Shown: one piece after another, positions 1-9,600 of the stretch
Layout of the letters: each line of letters opens with the position of its first letter
Position numbering within the stretch: the first letter of the stretch is position 1
NCBI GenBank assembly: GCA_028343315.1
Contig: JAOLYI010000015.1
Location: 1 to 12,797 of the forward strand
From: Candidatus Pelagibacter sp.
GTDB lineage: Bacteria > Pseudomonadota > Alphaproteobacteria > Pelagibacterales > Pelagibacteraceae
DNA length: 12,797 bases
Reading direction: 5' to 3'
Program-made: the position numbers and the translations under genes
Notes under the pieces: model-generated
The model's database searches: none
Seen by the model: the letters and a program-made list of their open reading frames with translations, nothing else
What the model was told of the DNA's origin: nothing

Positions 1-659
1 AGAAACTTTACTCCATCACAAATACTTTTTAGTTTAACTTTCTTTTTTAAGAGTATTGATTTCCATTGCTTTTTAAAGTGAGTTTCAGATTGCCTTGAAT
101 TTTTTAATGTAGGGCCTGGAGAAATGGCATTTACTCTTATATTAGGGGCCAGACTCATTGCTGCTGTTTTAGTAAGAGTAACCAGACTCGACTTGCTGAG
201 TGTGTATGAGAAGAAAAAAGGAGTTAATTTTTCTACCCTTTGATCAATAATATTAACTATATTACCTTCAGATTTTTTTAATAATTTTTTAAAATTTTGG
301 ATCAAAATAGCAGGGGCCTTTAAATTTATATTTTGATGTTTCATGAAACTTTTTTCAGTAAAATTTTTTAAATTATCATTCTCAAATAAAGATGCGTTAT
401 TTATCAAACAATCCATTCCCTTCATTTTTTTATAAGCTGACTTTAAAAGACCTTGAGTTTGATTAAAATTATTAAGATCTGCTTTTATTAAATGTATTTT
501 GCTTCCTAAATTTTCAAGTTCTTTTTTTAATTTTAACGCATTATTTTTTGACTTGTTGTAATGAATAGTAATTTCAGTCTCATAATTAGCTAAACTATTA
601 GCTATTGCAGCTCCAATTCTAGTAGCGCCTCCAGTAATTATAATTTTTTTTGCAATCAT
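1..659 (-). CDS. SDR-family NADP(H) reductase, pteridine reductase/FolM type (3' end cut by window edge)
   Basis: Translated from the ATG at 659; the frame stays open to the window edge, giving about 219 residues, so perhaps 20-30 C-terminal residues are missing if it has the usual SDR length near 245. The Rossmann nucleotide motif TGGATRIG lies at residues 9-16, NNAS at 87-90, and the catalytic YTLSK at 152-156, followed by a VNAISPGP segment typical of SDRs. The usual catalytic serine 13 residues before the tyrosine is replaced by Asp139. With Arg14 in the TGxxxRxG motif, this matches the Asp-Tyr-Lys arrangement of Leishmania PTR1 and E. coli FolM, which reduce dihydropterins or dihydrofolate with NADPH. 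A cytosolic pterin/folate reductase is therefore the best inference, but the substrate is unproven and a generic oxidoreductase is possible. The start overlaps the uvrB stop (ATGA, 656-659), implying co-transcription and translational coupling with uvrB. Confidence 0.9.
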   Translation of the reverse strand, partial: MIAKKIIITGGATRIGAAIANSLANYETEITIHYNKSKNNALKLKKELENLGSKIHLIKADLNNFNQTQGLLKSAYKKMKGMDCLINNASLFENDNLKNFTEKSFMKHQNINLKAPAILIQNFKKLLKKSEGNIVNIIDQRVEKLTPFFFSYTLSKSSLVTLTKTAAMSLAPNIRVNAISPGPTLKNSRQSETHFKKQWKSILLKKKVKLKSICDGVKF

Positions 660-2809
660 TTTTTTCTTTTTTTGTTTACTTTCGTGCCTGGCATTCCCAG
701 TGTTGATCTTCCTTTAGGATAAACTTTAGTTTTTAAATTATATTGGCTTATCTTTGGATTTAAAGTTATTTCTAATTCACTTGCTTCTAATTTACGTATT
801 TCATCTCTTATTCTAGCCGCTTCTTCAAATTCTAAATCTTCTGCAGCTTCTTTCATTTTTTTATCCAATCCTTTTAAATGTTTTTTTAAATTTCCACCGA
901 CATTTGACTCTTTTATATTTACATAATCTTTTTCATAGACCGATTGCAAAATGTCACCTATTTCTTTTTTTATTGACTCAGCGGTGATATTATTTTTTTT
1001 ATTATAATCTAATTGTTTGCTTCTTCTTCTATCCGTCTCTTTTATTGCCTTATCGATGCTCTTTGTTACTTTATCGGCATAAAGAATTACTTTACCGTCT
1101 ATATTTCTTGCTGCTCTTCCAATAGTTTGTATCAATGATGTTTCTGACCTTAAAAAACCTTCTTTATCAGCATCTAAAATACCCACCAGACCACACTCGG
1201 GAATATCCAATCCTTCTCTTAATAAATTAATTCCAACTAAAATATCAAATACTCCTAAACGAAGATCTCTTATTATCTCAATTCTTTCTAAAGTATCTAT
1301 ATCAGAGTGCATGTATCTTACTTTTAAACCATTCTCATGAAGGTACTCTGTTAAATCCTCAGCCATTTTTTTTGTTAGAGTTGTTGCTAAAATCCGATAA
1401 CCCTTTTCAATTACTTTTGCTGCTTCATGCATTAAATCATCCACTTGAGTTTTTGCCGGTCTAATTTCAACAGGAGGATCTATTAATCCTGTAGGTCTTA
1501 TAATTTGATCTATATGTTTATTATCTGTTTGTTTTAATTCCCATGGTCCTGGTGTTGCAGAAACAAATATGGTTTGAGTTCTCATCATGTCCCATTCTTC
1601 AAACTTTAAAGGTCTATTATCCATGCATGATGGAAGCCTGAAACCATACTCAGCTAATGTACTTTTTCTAGTTCGATCCCCTTTGTACATTCCATTTAAT
1701 TGAGGAACAGTTACGTGGCTTTCATCGACAAAAATAATTGCATTGTCGGGAAAATATTCAAATAAGGTTGGAGGAGGTTCGCCTGATTTTCTGCCCGATA
1801 GATATCTTGAATAGTTTTCAATTCCGGCACAGGTACCTGTTGCCTCTATCATTTCTAAATCAAATTTTGTTCTTTCTCTTAATCTTTGCTCCTCTAATAA
1901 TTTATTGTTAGCACGATGTAATTTTAGTGTTTCAGCTAATTCAGATTTAATTTGTCTAATAGCTTGTTCCATAGTTGGTTTGGGTGTGATGTAGTGGCTG
2001 TTTGCATAAATTTTTATTGTTGAATATTCATTTGTTTTGTCTCCAGTTAAAGGATCAAATTCTTCTATTTTTTCTAATTTATTAAAATCAAAACTTATTC
2101 TCCACGCTCTATCTTCGAGGTGAGAAGGAAAAATTTCTAAATTTTCACCTCTTACTCTAAAAGTCCCTCTAAAAAAATTCTGATCATTCCTTTTGTATTG
2201 AAGAGTAATAAATGTTCTTATTAAATCATCTCTATTATATTCATTATTTTTTTTTAGAGTTATGGTCATTTTACTGTAGGCCTCTACAGAACCTAATCCA
2301 TAAATACATGAAACACTGGCAACAATGATTACATCATCTCTCTCTAGTAAAGATCTTGTAGCCGAGTGCCTCATTCGATCAATCTGTTCATTAATCGATG
2401 CCTCTTTTTCTATGTATGTATCTGATCTTGGGACGTAGGCTTCAGGAGTATAATAGTCATAATAGGATACAAAATACTCAACAGCATTATCAGGAAAAAA
2501 ACTTTTAAACTCTCCATAAAGCTGAGCTGCTAGTGTTTTATTTGGAGCCAGTATTAATGCTGGACGATTAGTGCTTTCTATAACTTTTGCCATTGTGAAT
2601 GTTTTACCGGAACCAGTGACACCAAGAAGAACTTGTTCATTTTTTTTATCTTTTAAATTTTTAACAAGGATTTTTATTGCTTCTGGTTGATCTCCAGCGG
2701 GTTGAAAATCACTCTTTATTTTAAATTTTTTTCCCCCCTCTAGTTTGATCCTTGGGGCATTTTTGGAAGCCTCTAAATCAAGTATTTTTTTTTGATAAGT
2801 ATTTTGCAT
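656..2809 (-). CDS. uvrB: UvrABC system protein B (excinuclease subunit UvrB)
   Basis: 717 residues. UvrB is the damage-verifying helicase-like subunit of bacterial nucleotide excision repair: loaded by UvrA, it holds the lesion and recruits UvrC. Visible landmarks are Walker A GVTGSGKT (63-70), the DNA-clamping beta-hairpin [12 protein letters not shown] (116-127), the Walker B-type DESH box (362-365), the helicase motif [11 protein letters not shown] near 560-570, and a C-terminal UVR motif (about 650-685, [13 protein letters not shown]) that contacts UvrC. All catalytic motifs are intact. Landmarks are shifted by 24 residues from the 673-residue E. coli protein, so there is an N-terminal extension of that size, plus a basic tail ending KKRKK. 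The ATG at 2809 is the only ATG before Walker A. No Shine-Dalgarno is evident. It heads a two-gene or longer transcript with the downstream SDR. I saw no LexA-type operator in the short upstream gap. Confidence 0.98.
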   Translation of the reverse strand: MQNTYQKKILDLEASKNAPRIKLEGGKKFKIKSDFQPAGDQPEAIKILVKNLKDKKNEQVLLGVTGSGKTFTMAKVIESTNRPALILAPNKTLAAQLYGEFKSFFPDNAVEYFVSYYDYYTPEAYVPRSDTYIEKEASINEQIDRMRHSATRSLLERDDVIIVASVSCIYGLGSVEAYSKMTITLKKNNEYNRDDLIRTFITLQYKRNDQNFFRGTFRVRGENLEIFPSHLEDRAWRISFDFNKLEKIEEFDPLTGDKTNEYSTIKIYANSHYITPKPTMEQAIRQIKSELAETLKLHRANNKLLEEQRLRERTKFDLEMIEATGTCAGIENYSRYLSGRKSGEPPPTLFEYFPDNAIIFVDESHVTVPQLNGMYKGDRTRKSTLAEYGFRLPSCMDNRPLKFEEWDMMRTQTIFVSATPGPWELKQTDNKHIDQIIRPTGLIDPPVEIRPAKTQVDDLMHEAAKVIEKGYRILATTLTKKMAEDLTEYLHENGLKVRYMHSDIDTLERIEIIRDLRLGVFDILVGINLLREGLDIPECGLVGILDADKEGFLRSETSLIQTIGRAARNIDGKVILYADKVTKSIDKAIKETDRRRSKQLDYNKKNNITAESIKKEIGDILQSVYEKDYVNIKESNVGGNLKKHLKGLDKKMKEAAEDLEFEEAARIRDEIRKLEASELEITLNPKISQYNLKTKVYPKGRSTLGMPGTKVNKKRKK

Positions 2810-2836
2810 AATATGTTATTAATAATTAAAAAAATT

Positions 2837-2866
2837 ATTATAAAATTCAATGAGCATAGTTTCCAA
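2837..2866 (-). promoter_or_regulatory. Predicted sigma70-type promoter for uvrB
   Basis: Reading the minus strand, TTGGAA (2866-2861, four of six matches to the -35 consensus) is followed after 18 bp by a perfect TATAAT (2842-2837). Transcription would begin near 2830, leaving a leader of about 20 nt before the uvrB ATG. The -35 element lies inside the aminotransferase coding sequence, because the divergent gap is only 40 bp. The region is so AT-rich that a -10 match alone means little; the spaced pair is what supports the call. Confidence 0.55.
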
Positions 2867-4037
2867 CACATTAAAACGTATAAAACCGTCGCCTACAATA
2901 GCAGTTACCTCAAAAGCTAGAGAATTACGCGCTGCGGGCAAAGATGTAATAGGTCTTGGGGCTGGGGAGCCTGATTTCGACACTCCTGATAATATTAAGG
3001 AAGCAGCAATTGAAGCTATAAAAAAAGGTGATACAAAATACACAGCTGTTGATGGTACACCGGCTTTAAAAAAAGCAATCCAAGAAAAGTTTAAAAGAGA
3101 AAATAATCTCACATATGAATTAAATCAAATAACAGTGGGAACTGGTGGTAAGCAGGTTCTTTACAACGCATTTATGGCAACTGTTAATAAAGGTGATGAG
3201 GTTATTATCCCAGCACCTTACTGGGTTTCCTATCCAGATATAATTTTATTAGCAGGCGGAACACCAAAAATAGTTAAATGTGAGGAAAAAGATCATTTTA
3301 AATTAACTCCAGCAAAACTTAAAAAAGCAATATCTAAAAAAACTAAATGGATTATTTTAAACTCCCCATCAAATCCAACTGGGTCCAGCTATACTAAAAC
3401 AGAAATAAAAGAATTAGCTGAAATTTTAAAAAAAAATAAAAAGATTTATATTTTAAGCGATGACATTTACGAGCATATTACTTATGATAATTTTGAATTT
3501 TCAACTATCGCTGAAATAAAAGAACTAAAAGACAGAACTCTAACCATGAATGGAGTGAGCAAATCATATTCTATGACAGGCTGGAGAATAGGGTATGCCG
3601 CTGGCCCAGTTGAAATTATAAAAGCAATTTCAAAAATACAATCACAATCAACAAGCAACCCATCATCAATTAGCCAAGCCGCTGCTGTTGAAGCCTTGAA
3701 TGGAACACAAGACTTTATTGTGACAAGAGCAAGTTCATTTAAAGAAAGAAGAGATTTTGTTGTAGCTAGTTTAAATAATATTAAAGGTTTAAATTGTCTT
3801 AAGCCTGAGGGTGCTTTTTACGTTTTTCCAAGCTGTAAAAATCTTTTAAATAAAAAAACAAAACTTAAATCAGACACCGATTTTGTTCAAAAATTATTAG
3901 AACAAGCTAATGTAGCAGTGGTCCAAGGCTCTGCTTTTGGTTTACCTGGTTATTTTAGGATTTCTTATGCTACTTCTATGGAAAATTTAAAAAAAGCAAT
4001 GGAAAGAATAAAGTCTTTCTGTGAAAGTCTTAGTTAG
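2850..4037 (+). CDS. aspC: Class I/II pyridoxal-phosphate aminotransferase, aspartate aminotransferase Ib type
   Basis: 395 residues, the usual length for subgroup Ib aspartate aminotransferases (Thermus and rhizobial type). It should transfer the amino group between aspartate/glutamate and the matching 2-oxo acids in the cytosol. Seen in the sequence: the VIGLGAGEPDFDTP substrate loop near residues 34-47, PAPYWVSYPD stacking region, NSPSNPTG, SDDIYEHITYD carrying the PLP-binding Asp and Tyr, the Schiff-base lysine Lys238 in SKSYSMTGWRIGY, and the carboxylate-binding Arg370 in YFRISYA. Family members can also act on prephenate, so arogenate formation is an alternative or additional role that the sequence alone cannot settle. 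It is a single-gene unit: divergent from uvrB across 40 bp and overlapping trxB by 8 bp tail to tail (4030-4037). No Shine-Dalgarno is visible before the ATG, only an A/T-rich leader. Confidence 0.94.
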   Translation: MSIVSNTLKRIKPSPTIAVTSKARELRAAGKDVIGLGAGEPDFDTPDNIKEAAIEAIKKGDTKYTAVDGTPALKKAIQEKFKRENNLTYELNQITVGTGGKQVLYNAFMATVNKGDEVIIPAPYWVSYPDIILLAGGTPKIVKCEEKDHFKLTPAKLKKAISKKTKWIILNSPSNPTGSSYTKTEIKELAEILKKNKKIYILSDDIYEHITYDNFEFSTIAEIKELKDRTLTMNGVSKSYSMTGWRIGYAAGPVEIIKAISKIQSQSTSNPSSISQAAAVEALNGTQDFIVTRASSFKERRDFVVASLNNIKGLNCLKPEGAFYVFPSCKNLLNKKTKLKSDTDFVQKLLEQANVAVVQGSAFGLPGYFRISYATSMENLKKAMERIKSFCESLS

Positions 4038-4980
4038 TTTTAGATAAAAATTTTTCAGCTTCAAGAGCAGACATACATCCCATACCAGCTGCGGTTACTG
4101 CTTGTCTGAAAATTTTATCTTTTACATCGCCTGCCGCAAACACTCCTGGTATGTTTGTCTCAGTAGAGTCTGGTTTCGTTATTAAATATCCTTCTTTATC
4201 CATTTTTAGCTGATTTTTAAATAATGAGGTTGCTGGGTCATGTCCAATAGCAATAAATAATCCATGAACTTTTAATTCAGTAATTTTATTATCTTTTAAA
4301 TTTTTTATTTTAATACCGTTTACGCCCTTAGGTTCTTTGTCGCCTACAACTTCATCAATTACACTATCCCAAATAATTTCTATTTTTTTGTTAGCTTTTA
4401 ATTTTTCTTGAAGCATTTTTTCTGCTCTAAGTTCATTTCTTCGGTGAATAAGTTTAACTTTTGATGCGAATTTGGTTAAAAACATAGCTTCTTCTACTGC
4501 TGCATTACCGCCACCTACAACGGCTACCTCTTTATCTTTAAAGAAAAAACCATCACAAGTAGCACAAGCTGAAACACCATAACCTCTAAACTCTTGTTCT
4601 GATTTTAAATTTAACCATCTAGCCTGAGCACCTGTGGAGATTATAAATGTATCTGCAGTGTAAACCTGACCACTATCACCAATTGCTTGAAATGGTTTTT
4701 TGGATAAATCTACTTTACTAATATGATCCTGTATCATTTCAGTGCCAACAGCTTCAGCCTGACCTTTCATTTCTTCCATAAGCCAAGGACCTTGTATTAC
4801 TTTTGAATATCCAGGATAATTTTCTACATCTGTAGTTGTAGTGAGTTGGCCGCCAGGTTGAGAACCATAAACAAGTATAGGTTTTAACATTGCTCTTGCC
4901 GCATAAATTGCAGCCGTATAACCCGCAGGACCAGATCCAAGAATTAACACTTTTGTATGTTTAGTTGATTTATTATTCAT
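4030..4980 (-). CDS. trxB: Thioredoxin-disulfide reductase
   Basis: 316 residues, standard length for the low-molecular-weight bacterial enzyme. It passes electrons from NADPH through FAD and a redox disulfide to thioredoxin in the cytosol. Visible motifs are the FAD-binding GSGPAGYTAA (15-24), the active-site pair Cys139-Ala-Thr-Cys142 followed by DGFFF, the NADPH-binding GGGNAAVEEA, the HRRNELRAEK segment that contacts the NADPH phosphate, and the C-terminal FAD motif GVFAAGDV. Nothing is missing. It is transcribed alone, with its 3' end overlapping the aminotransferase by 8 bp and its 5' end divergent from the ELM1-like gene across 26 bp. Confidence 0.97.
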   Translation of the reverse strand: MNNKSTKHTKVLILGSGPAGYTAAIYAARAMLKPILVYGSQPGGQLTTTTDVENYPGYSKVIQGPWLMEEMKGQAEAVGTEMIQDHISKVDLSKKPFQAIGDSGQVYTADTFIISTGAQARWLNLKSEQEFRGYGVSACATCDGFFFKDKEVAVVGGGNAAVEEAMFLTKFASKVKLIHRRNELRAEKMLQEKLKANKKIEIIWDSVIDEVVGDKEPKGVNGIKIKNLKDNKITELKVHGLFIAIGHDPATSLFKNQLKMDKEGYLITKPDSTETNIPGVFAAGDVKDKIFRQAVTAAGMGCMSALEAEKFLSKTN

Positions 4981-4989
4981 CTTATTATG

Positions 4990-4995
4990 ATTATA
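4990..4995 (-). promoter_or_regulatory. Candidate -10 element for trxB
   Basis: A perfect TATAAT reads on the minus strand only 9 bp before the trxB ATG at 4980. If used, transcription would start around 4983 and the mRNA would be almost leaderless. I see no convincing -35 at 17-18 bp upstream, and AT-rich sequence yields such hexamers by chance, so this is tentative. Confidence 0.35.
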
Positions 4996-4998
4996 TAT

Positions 4999-5003
4999 AG
5001 GAA
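4999..5003 (+). promoter_or_regulatory. Ribosome binding site of the ELM1-family gene
   Basis: AGGAA sits three bases before the ATG at 5007. Most starts in this window lack a Shine-Dalgarno, so this one helps fix the start, although the spacing is shorter than the usual 5-9 bases. Confidence 0.45.
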
Positions 5004-5006
5004 CTC

Positions 5007-5957
5007 ATGTTAGAATTAAAAGCAATTCTTTTGACACAAGGTATGCACGGAATGGTAAGCCAAGTTGAAGGGTTGGCGAGAGCTTTAGGGTTAAGTTATA
5101 AACATCAAAATATTGAATTAAAATCTTTCTGGAATTTAATACCTCCAAAATTTGCCCCGATATCTGAAAATCTCGTTAAAGAAAAATTTATTTGTGATAG
5201 TAGGGTTGTAATATCTTGTGGCAGAAAAAGTGTTATTCCATCTATCGCTTTAAAAAAAAGACTAGGTAAAGAAATTTTTACAATTCATATTCAAGATCCA
5301 AAGGTTTCATTTAAACATTTTGATTTAATTATCAGTCCAGAACATGATGGCATAAAAGGTGAAAATGTTTTTACAACTAAAGGAGCTATTCATTATTTAA
5401 CAAAAAAAGAAATTAAAGATAACGCTAGCTATCTTGAAATAAATAAAGATAAAAAAAAATTAGTATCTTTTATAATTGGAGGACCTAATAAATATTATAA
5501 TTATGACGATACTGCTATTCATCAAATGTTTACAAAAATAAAAACAATTTTCACTCCCGACAAATATAAAATTGTTATAATTCCATCCTATAGGACACCG
5601 GAAAAAATAATAAAAAAAGCTTACGATACTTTTGGTTTTAATCATACTGTAATTAAAACTGTTGATAAAAGAGCCTATCTTTCTGCTTTAGCTATATCGG
5701 ATATATCCGTTGTAACCTGCGACTCTACATCTATGATTTCTGAGGCTGCTATTACAGGTAAACCAGTTTACATAGCGATGATGAAACCAGTCAAAAAAAA
5801 TACTAGATTTAAAAAATTTTATACTTTAATGACTAATTTAGGAATAACCAAAGAGCTGGAAGTAAATGTGGAAGAATGGAGTTACGAAAGTTTTAATGAA
5901 GTGAATAGAATTGCTCCTTTAATAAAATCAAAATTAAAAACAAATGGAATTATTTAA
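5007..5957 (+). CDS. ELM1-family protein (DUF1022/Mito_fiss_Elm1 type), GT-B-like fold
   Basis: 316 residues. It resembles the bacterial branch of the family named after plant ELM1, which helps mitochondrial fission; bacterial members have no established function. Features seen: an N-terminal GMHGMVSQVEGLA loop (about 12-24) as expected for a first Rossmann-like domain, ISCGRKSVIPS (about 69-79), HIQDPKV (94-100), an IIGGPN turn (156-161) opening the second domain, and the acidic nucleotide-sugar-like motif DSTSMISEA (239-247, Asp239 and Glu246). This two-domain layout resembles GT-B glycosyltransferases, so binding of a nucleotide sugar is a reasonable inference, but no reaction can be assigned. 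There is no signal peptide or clear membrane segment. The last 14 bp overlap the next gene (5944-5957), so the two are probably translated as a coupled pair. An envelope-glycan role is possible but not shown. Confidence 0.85.
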   Translation: MLELKAILLTQGMHGMVSQVEGLARALGLSYKHQNIELKSFWNLIPPKFAPISENLVKEKFICDSRVVISCGRKSVIPSIALKKRLGKEIFTIHIQDPKVSFKHFDLIISPEHDGIKGENVFTTKGAIHYLTKKEIKDNASYLEINKDKKKLVSFIIGGPNKYYNYDDTAIHQMFTKIKTIFTPDKYKIVIIPSYRTPEKIIKKAYDTFGFNHTVIKTVDKRAYLSALAISDISVVTCDSTSMISEAAITGKPVYIAMMKPVKKNTRFKKFYTLMTNLGITKELEVNVEEWSYESFNEVNRIAPLIKSKLKTNGII

Positions 5958-6606
5958 GTCATTAGAAAATAAAACAAAGTCTTTCAGCGATCCTTTCGAT
6001 CATTTTGAAATTAATCAACCTTTAACCGAAAAAGCCATTAAAGAAATAAGCGAAGCTAATGTACCAGATCCTAAAAATGAAAATCTAAATTATGATGGAA
6101 CAAGAGCTCTTGATGGAGGCGATGGAGCTTTTCGCTCAGGTATTAAAGATGGAGGTAAGGCAAAAAAAATAAGATGCTATGTTACTAAAGAGAATACCAA
6201 TCAGTTTCCTCATTTAACCAATTTTATTGAAGAGCTAAGATCTGAAAAAGTTTATAAAAAGATCGGCGCTTTAATTGGTAAAGATTTAAGTAATTCGTAT
6301 GTTAGATTAGAAGTGATATGTGACCGAGAAGGTTTTTGGCTTAAGCCTCATTGCGATATCAAAGAAAAACTAATGTCATCTATTATATTTATCAATCTAC
6401 ATAATGAGTCAGAAAATTTAGGAACTGACTTTTATGACAAAAACTTAACCAAAGTCAAAACAGTTCCCTATAAACATAATTATGGATATTTTTTTACAAG
6501 TGGGCCAGACTCTTGGCATGGAATGGAAAAAAAGGAGATTAAAAAAGAACGAAGGTGTATTCAAGTTAATTATGTAACTTTCCCAACAGACTGGAAGGTT
6601 TACTAA
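5944..6606 (+). CDS. 2-oxoglutarate/Fe(II)-dependent oxygenase family protein, substrate unknown
   Basis: 220 residues. The C-terminal half (about 115-220) carries the facial-triad pattern of the double-stranded beta-helix oxygenases: His136-Cys-Asp138 as the HxD pair, His192 in SWHGM as the distal ligand, and Arg203 or Arg204 about 11 residues later as the likely 2-oxoglutarate carboxylate contact. The N-terminal half matches nothing I recognise. Such enzymes hydroxylate or oxidise small molecules, proteins or glycans; the sequence does not say which. The ATG at 5944 lies inside the preceding gene and has no Shine-Dalgarno, and the next in-frame Met falls beyond the HxD pair, so this start is the only sensible ATG. 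Its 3' end overlaps carB by 4 bp tail to tail (6603-6606). Assignment rests on motif spacing rather than on recognising a named subfamily. Confidence 0.8.
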   Translation: MELFKSLENKTKSFSDPFDHFEINQPLTEKAIKEISEANVPDPKNENLNYDGTRALDGGDGAFRSGIKDGGKAKKIRCYVTKENTNQFPHLTNFIEELRSEKVYKKIGALIGKDLSNSYVRLEVICDREGFWLKPHCDIKEKLMSSIIFINLHNESENLGTDFYDKNLTKVKTVPYKHNYGYFFTSGPDSWHGMEKKEIKKERRCIQVNYVTFPTDWKVY

Positions 6607-9600
6607 TTCTTTATCTCTTGTAGAGAGGTTACTTTTATTTCTTTATTTTTTAGCGATTTAATACCTTCAATACAAACTTGAGCAGTTGACATGTTAGTAC
6701 AATAAGGAACTTTATTAACTAAGGTCGCTCTTCTTAAAGCAATAGCATCACTTAATTGTTTTTCACTATTACCTCCACCAGTATTTATAACTAAAGCTAT
6801 TTTTTTTGCGTTTAGGACATCAACAATATGGGGCGAGCCTTGATTTACTTTGTTAACTTTCTTGCATGGTATTCCGTGTTTGCTAATAAAATCAGCTGTC
6901 CCACCAGTTCCACATAGTTTAAATTTTAATTTTGTAAGTTGCTTAGCTAATGCAACACCTTCATCTTTGTGACTATCCTTTAAGGAGATAAAAGCAAGCC
7001 CTTTTGTTGGTAGAGAATTAGAGGCAGCGATTTGACTTTTAGCAAAAGCCATTCCAAAGTCTTCATCAAAACCCATTACTTCACCTGTAGATTTCATCTC
7101 AGGACCAAGCAATAAATCACTATTAGGAAATTTATTAAAAGGAAAAACTGCCTCCTTAACAGCAAACATGTTTTTAGTTTTGCTATTTAAATTGAATGTA
7201 TTTAGTTTTTCTCCAGCCATTATTCTTGATGCAATTTTCGCAAGTGGTAATGATTTAGCTTTTGAAACAAAAGGAACAGTTCGACTTGCTCTTGGATTAA
7301 CCTCTATTACAAAAATTTCATCTTGTTTAATTGCAAATTGAATATTCATAAAACCTTTTACTTTCAATGCTAAAGCTAATTTCTTTGTTTGATTTTCAAT
7401 TTCTTTAATCAAGAAAGGTTTAATTGATACTGGTGGCAAACTACATGCAGAGTCACCTGAGTGAATACCGGCTTCTTCAATATGTTGCATAATACCGGCA
7501 ACAAAAACATCTTTACCATCTGATATAGCATCTACATCAATTTCCATGGCATGATCTATAAATTTATCTATTAAAATAGGATTTTTTTCTGCTGCCTTAA
7601 AAGCTTCCTGAACAAATCTTTTAAGTTGTTTTTTTTCATGAACTATTTCCATTGCTCTACCGCCTAAAACATAAGAGGGCCTCACCATTACCGGTAAACC
7701 AATTTGTTCAGCTATTTTTAAAGCTTGAAGAAAGGTTTTAGCTATTCCACTTTCAGCCTGTTTTAGTTTTAGTTCATTTAAAAGATCTCTAAATCTATCT
7801 CTGTCTTCTGCTAGATCTATAGAGGTATATTGAGTTCCTAAAATTGGAAATTTATTATCATGCAAAAATTTAGCAAGTCTAATTGGAGTTTGACCACCAA
7901 ACTGAGCAATAATTCCAATCAAATTACCCTTTGACTGTTCTTTTTTGATTATATTGTAAACATACTCTTCTATTAAAGGTTCAAAATACAATCTATCGCT
8001 TGTGTCATAATCAGTTGAAACAGTTTCGGGATTACAATTAACCATAATAGTTTCAAATCCTGCTTCTTTTAAAGCAAAACTAGCTTGGCAACAGCAATAA
8101 TCAAATTCTATTCCTTGGCCAATTCTATTTGGACCACCACCTAATATAATAATTTTCTTTTTACTAGAGGGGTCAGACTCACATTCAGTATTTGTAGAAA
8201 AATTTCTCTGATAAGTGGAATACATATAAGGTGTGAAAGATTTAAATTCAGCGGCACAAGTATCAACTTTCTTAAAGACCGGAAAAACTTTTAATGCTTC
8301 TCTTTTTTTTCTAATTATATCTTCTTTAATGTTAGTAAGTTGAGATAATTTTTTGTCAGAAAAACCAATAGATTTTACAAAATTAAGCGAGTTGTAATTT
8401 TTGGGCAAACCCTTTTTTTTTATACTATTTTCTTCATCTATAATTTCTTTTATTTCTCTTAGAAACCAAGGGTCAATTTTTGAATGTTTGTAAATTTTAT
8501 CTATATTTATTTTCTTTCTAAATGCTTCGCCAACTAATACGATTTTATTTGGAATATTTTCTTTAAGTTTTTTTTCTAGTTGTTTTTTATTTAAGTTAAA
8601 AATTTCATCTAAACCTGAAAAACCTGTTTCAAGAGAAATCAGAGCTTTTTGGAAAGACTCTTTAAAATTTCTTCCAATAGCCATTGCTTCACCAACAGAC
8701 TTCATCGAGGTACCCAAAATAGCTTCTGAAGAAGCAAACTTTTCAAAAGTGAATCTTGGAATTTTAGTTACAACATAATCAATCGTTGGCTCAAATGAGG
8801 CAGGTGTGGTTTTAGTTATTTCATTTTTAAGTTCATCAAGTGTGTAGCCAACAGCAAGTTTTGCTGCAACTTTTGCGATAGGAAAACCTGTTGCCTTTGA
8901 GGCTAGAGCAGAAGATCTTGAAACTCTAGGATTCATTTCAATTACAACCATCCTACCGTTCTTTGGATTTATGGCAAACTGAACATTTGAACCGCCAGTT
9001 TCTACACCTATTTTTCTTAAGCATGCAATGGATGCATTTCTCATCACTTGGTATTCTTTATCAGTTAAAGTTAATGCTGGCGCTATAGTAACGGAGTCAC
9101 CAGTATGAATACCCATGGGATCTACATTTTCTATTGAACAGACAATTATACAGTTATCTTTTTTATCTCTTACAACTTCCATTTCAAATTCTTTCCATCC
9201 TTCTAAGCACTCTTCGACGAGAACTTGAGAGACCGGTGACTCTTGTAATCCACTTTTTATAATTTTTTGATAATCTTTTTTATTCTTTGCAATACCTCCA
9301 CCAAGGCCACCTAAGGTGAAAGCAGGTCTTATAATTGCGGGTAGACCTATTTGTTTTAATGCTCTAGACGCTTGACTTAGATTATTAACTATTTTTGATT
9401 TTGGTAAATCTAATCCAATATCAATCATATTTTTTCTAAATTTTTTTCTATCTTCTGCGTTAGCAATGGCTTTTGAGTTTGCTCCTATAAGTTCTATTTT
9501 GTATTTTTTCAAAATACCTTTTTTTTCAGCTTCCATTGCAAGATTAAGGGCAGTCTGACCACCCATAGTAGGAAGTATAGCATCAGGTTTTTCTTTGATT

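Noticed and set aside
2810..2849. Possible SOS (LexA) operator before uvrB
   Set aside because: No GTTC-N7-GTTC or CTG-N10-CAG type box is present in the gap or just beyond it.
2819..3112. 97-codon open frame on the minus strand
   Set aside because: Lies antisense to the start of the intact aminotransferase and shows no protein family features; a shadow frame.
5460..5645. 61-codon open frame on the minus strand
   Set aside because: Antisense to the ELM1-family gene, low complexity, rich in Phe, Ile and Tyr as expected from the complement of A-rich codons.
6614..6626. Small hairpin (TCTCT, 3-nt loop, AGAGA) at the carB/oxygenase 3' junction
   Set aside because: Only five base pairs and no uninterrupted T-run right after it on either strand; it also lies in carB codons. 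Not enough for a terminator call.
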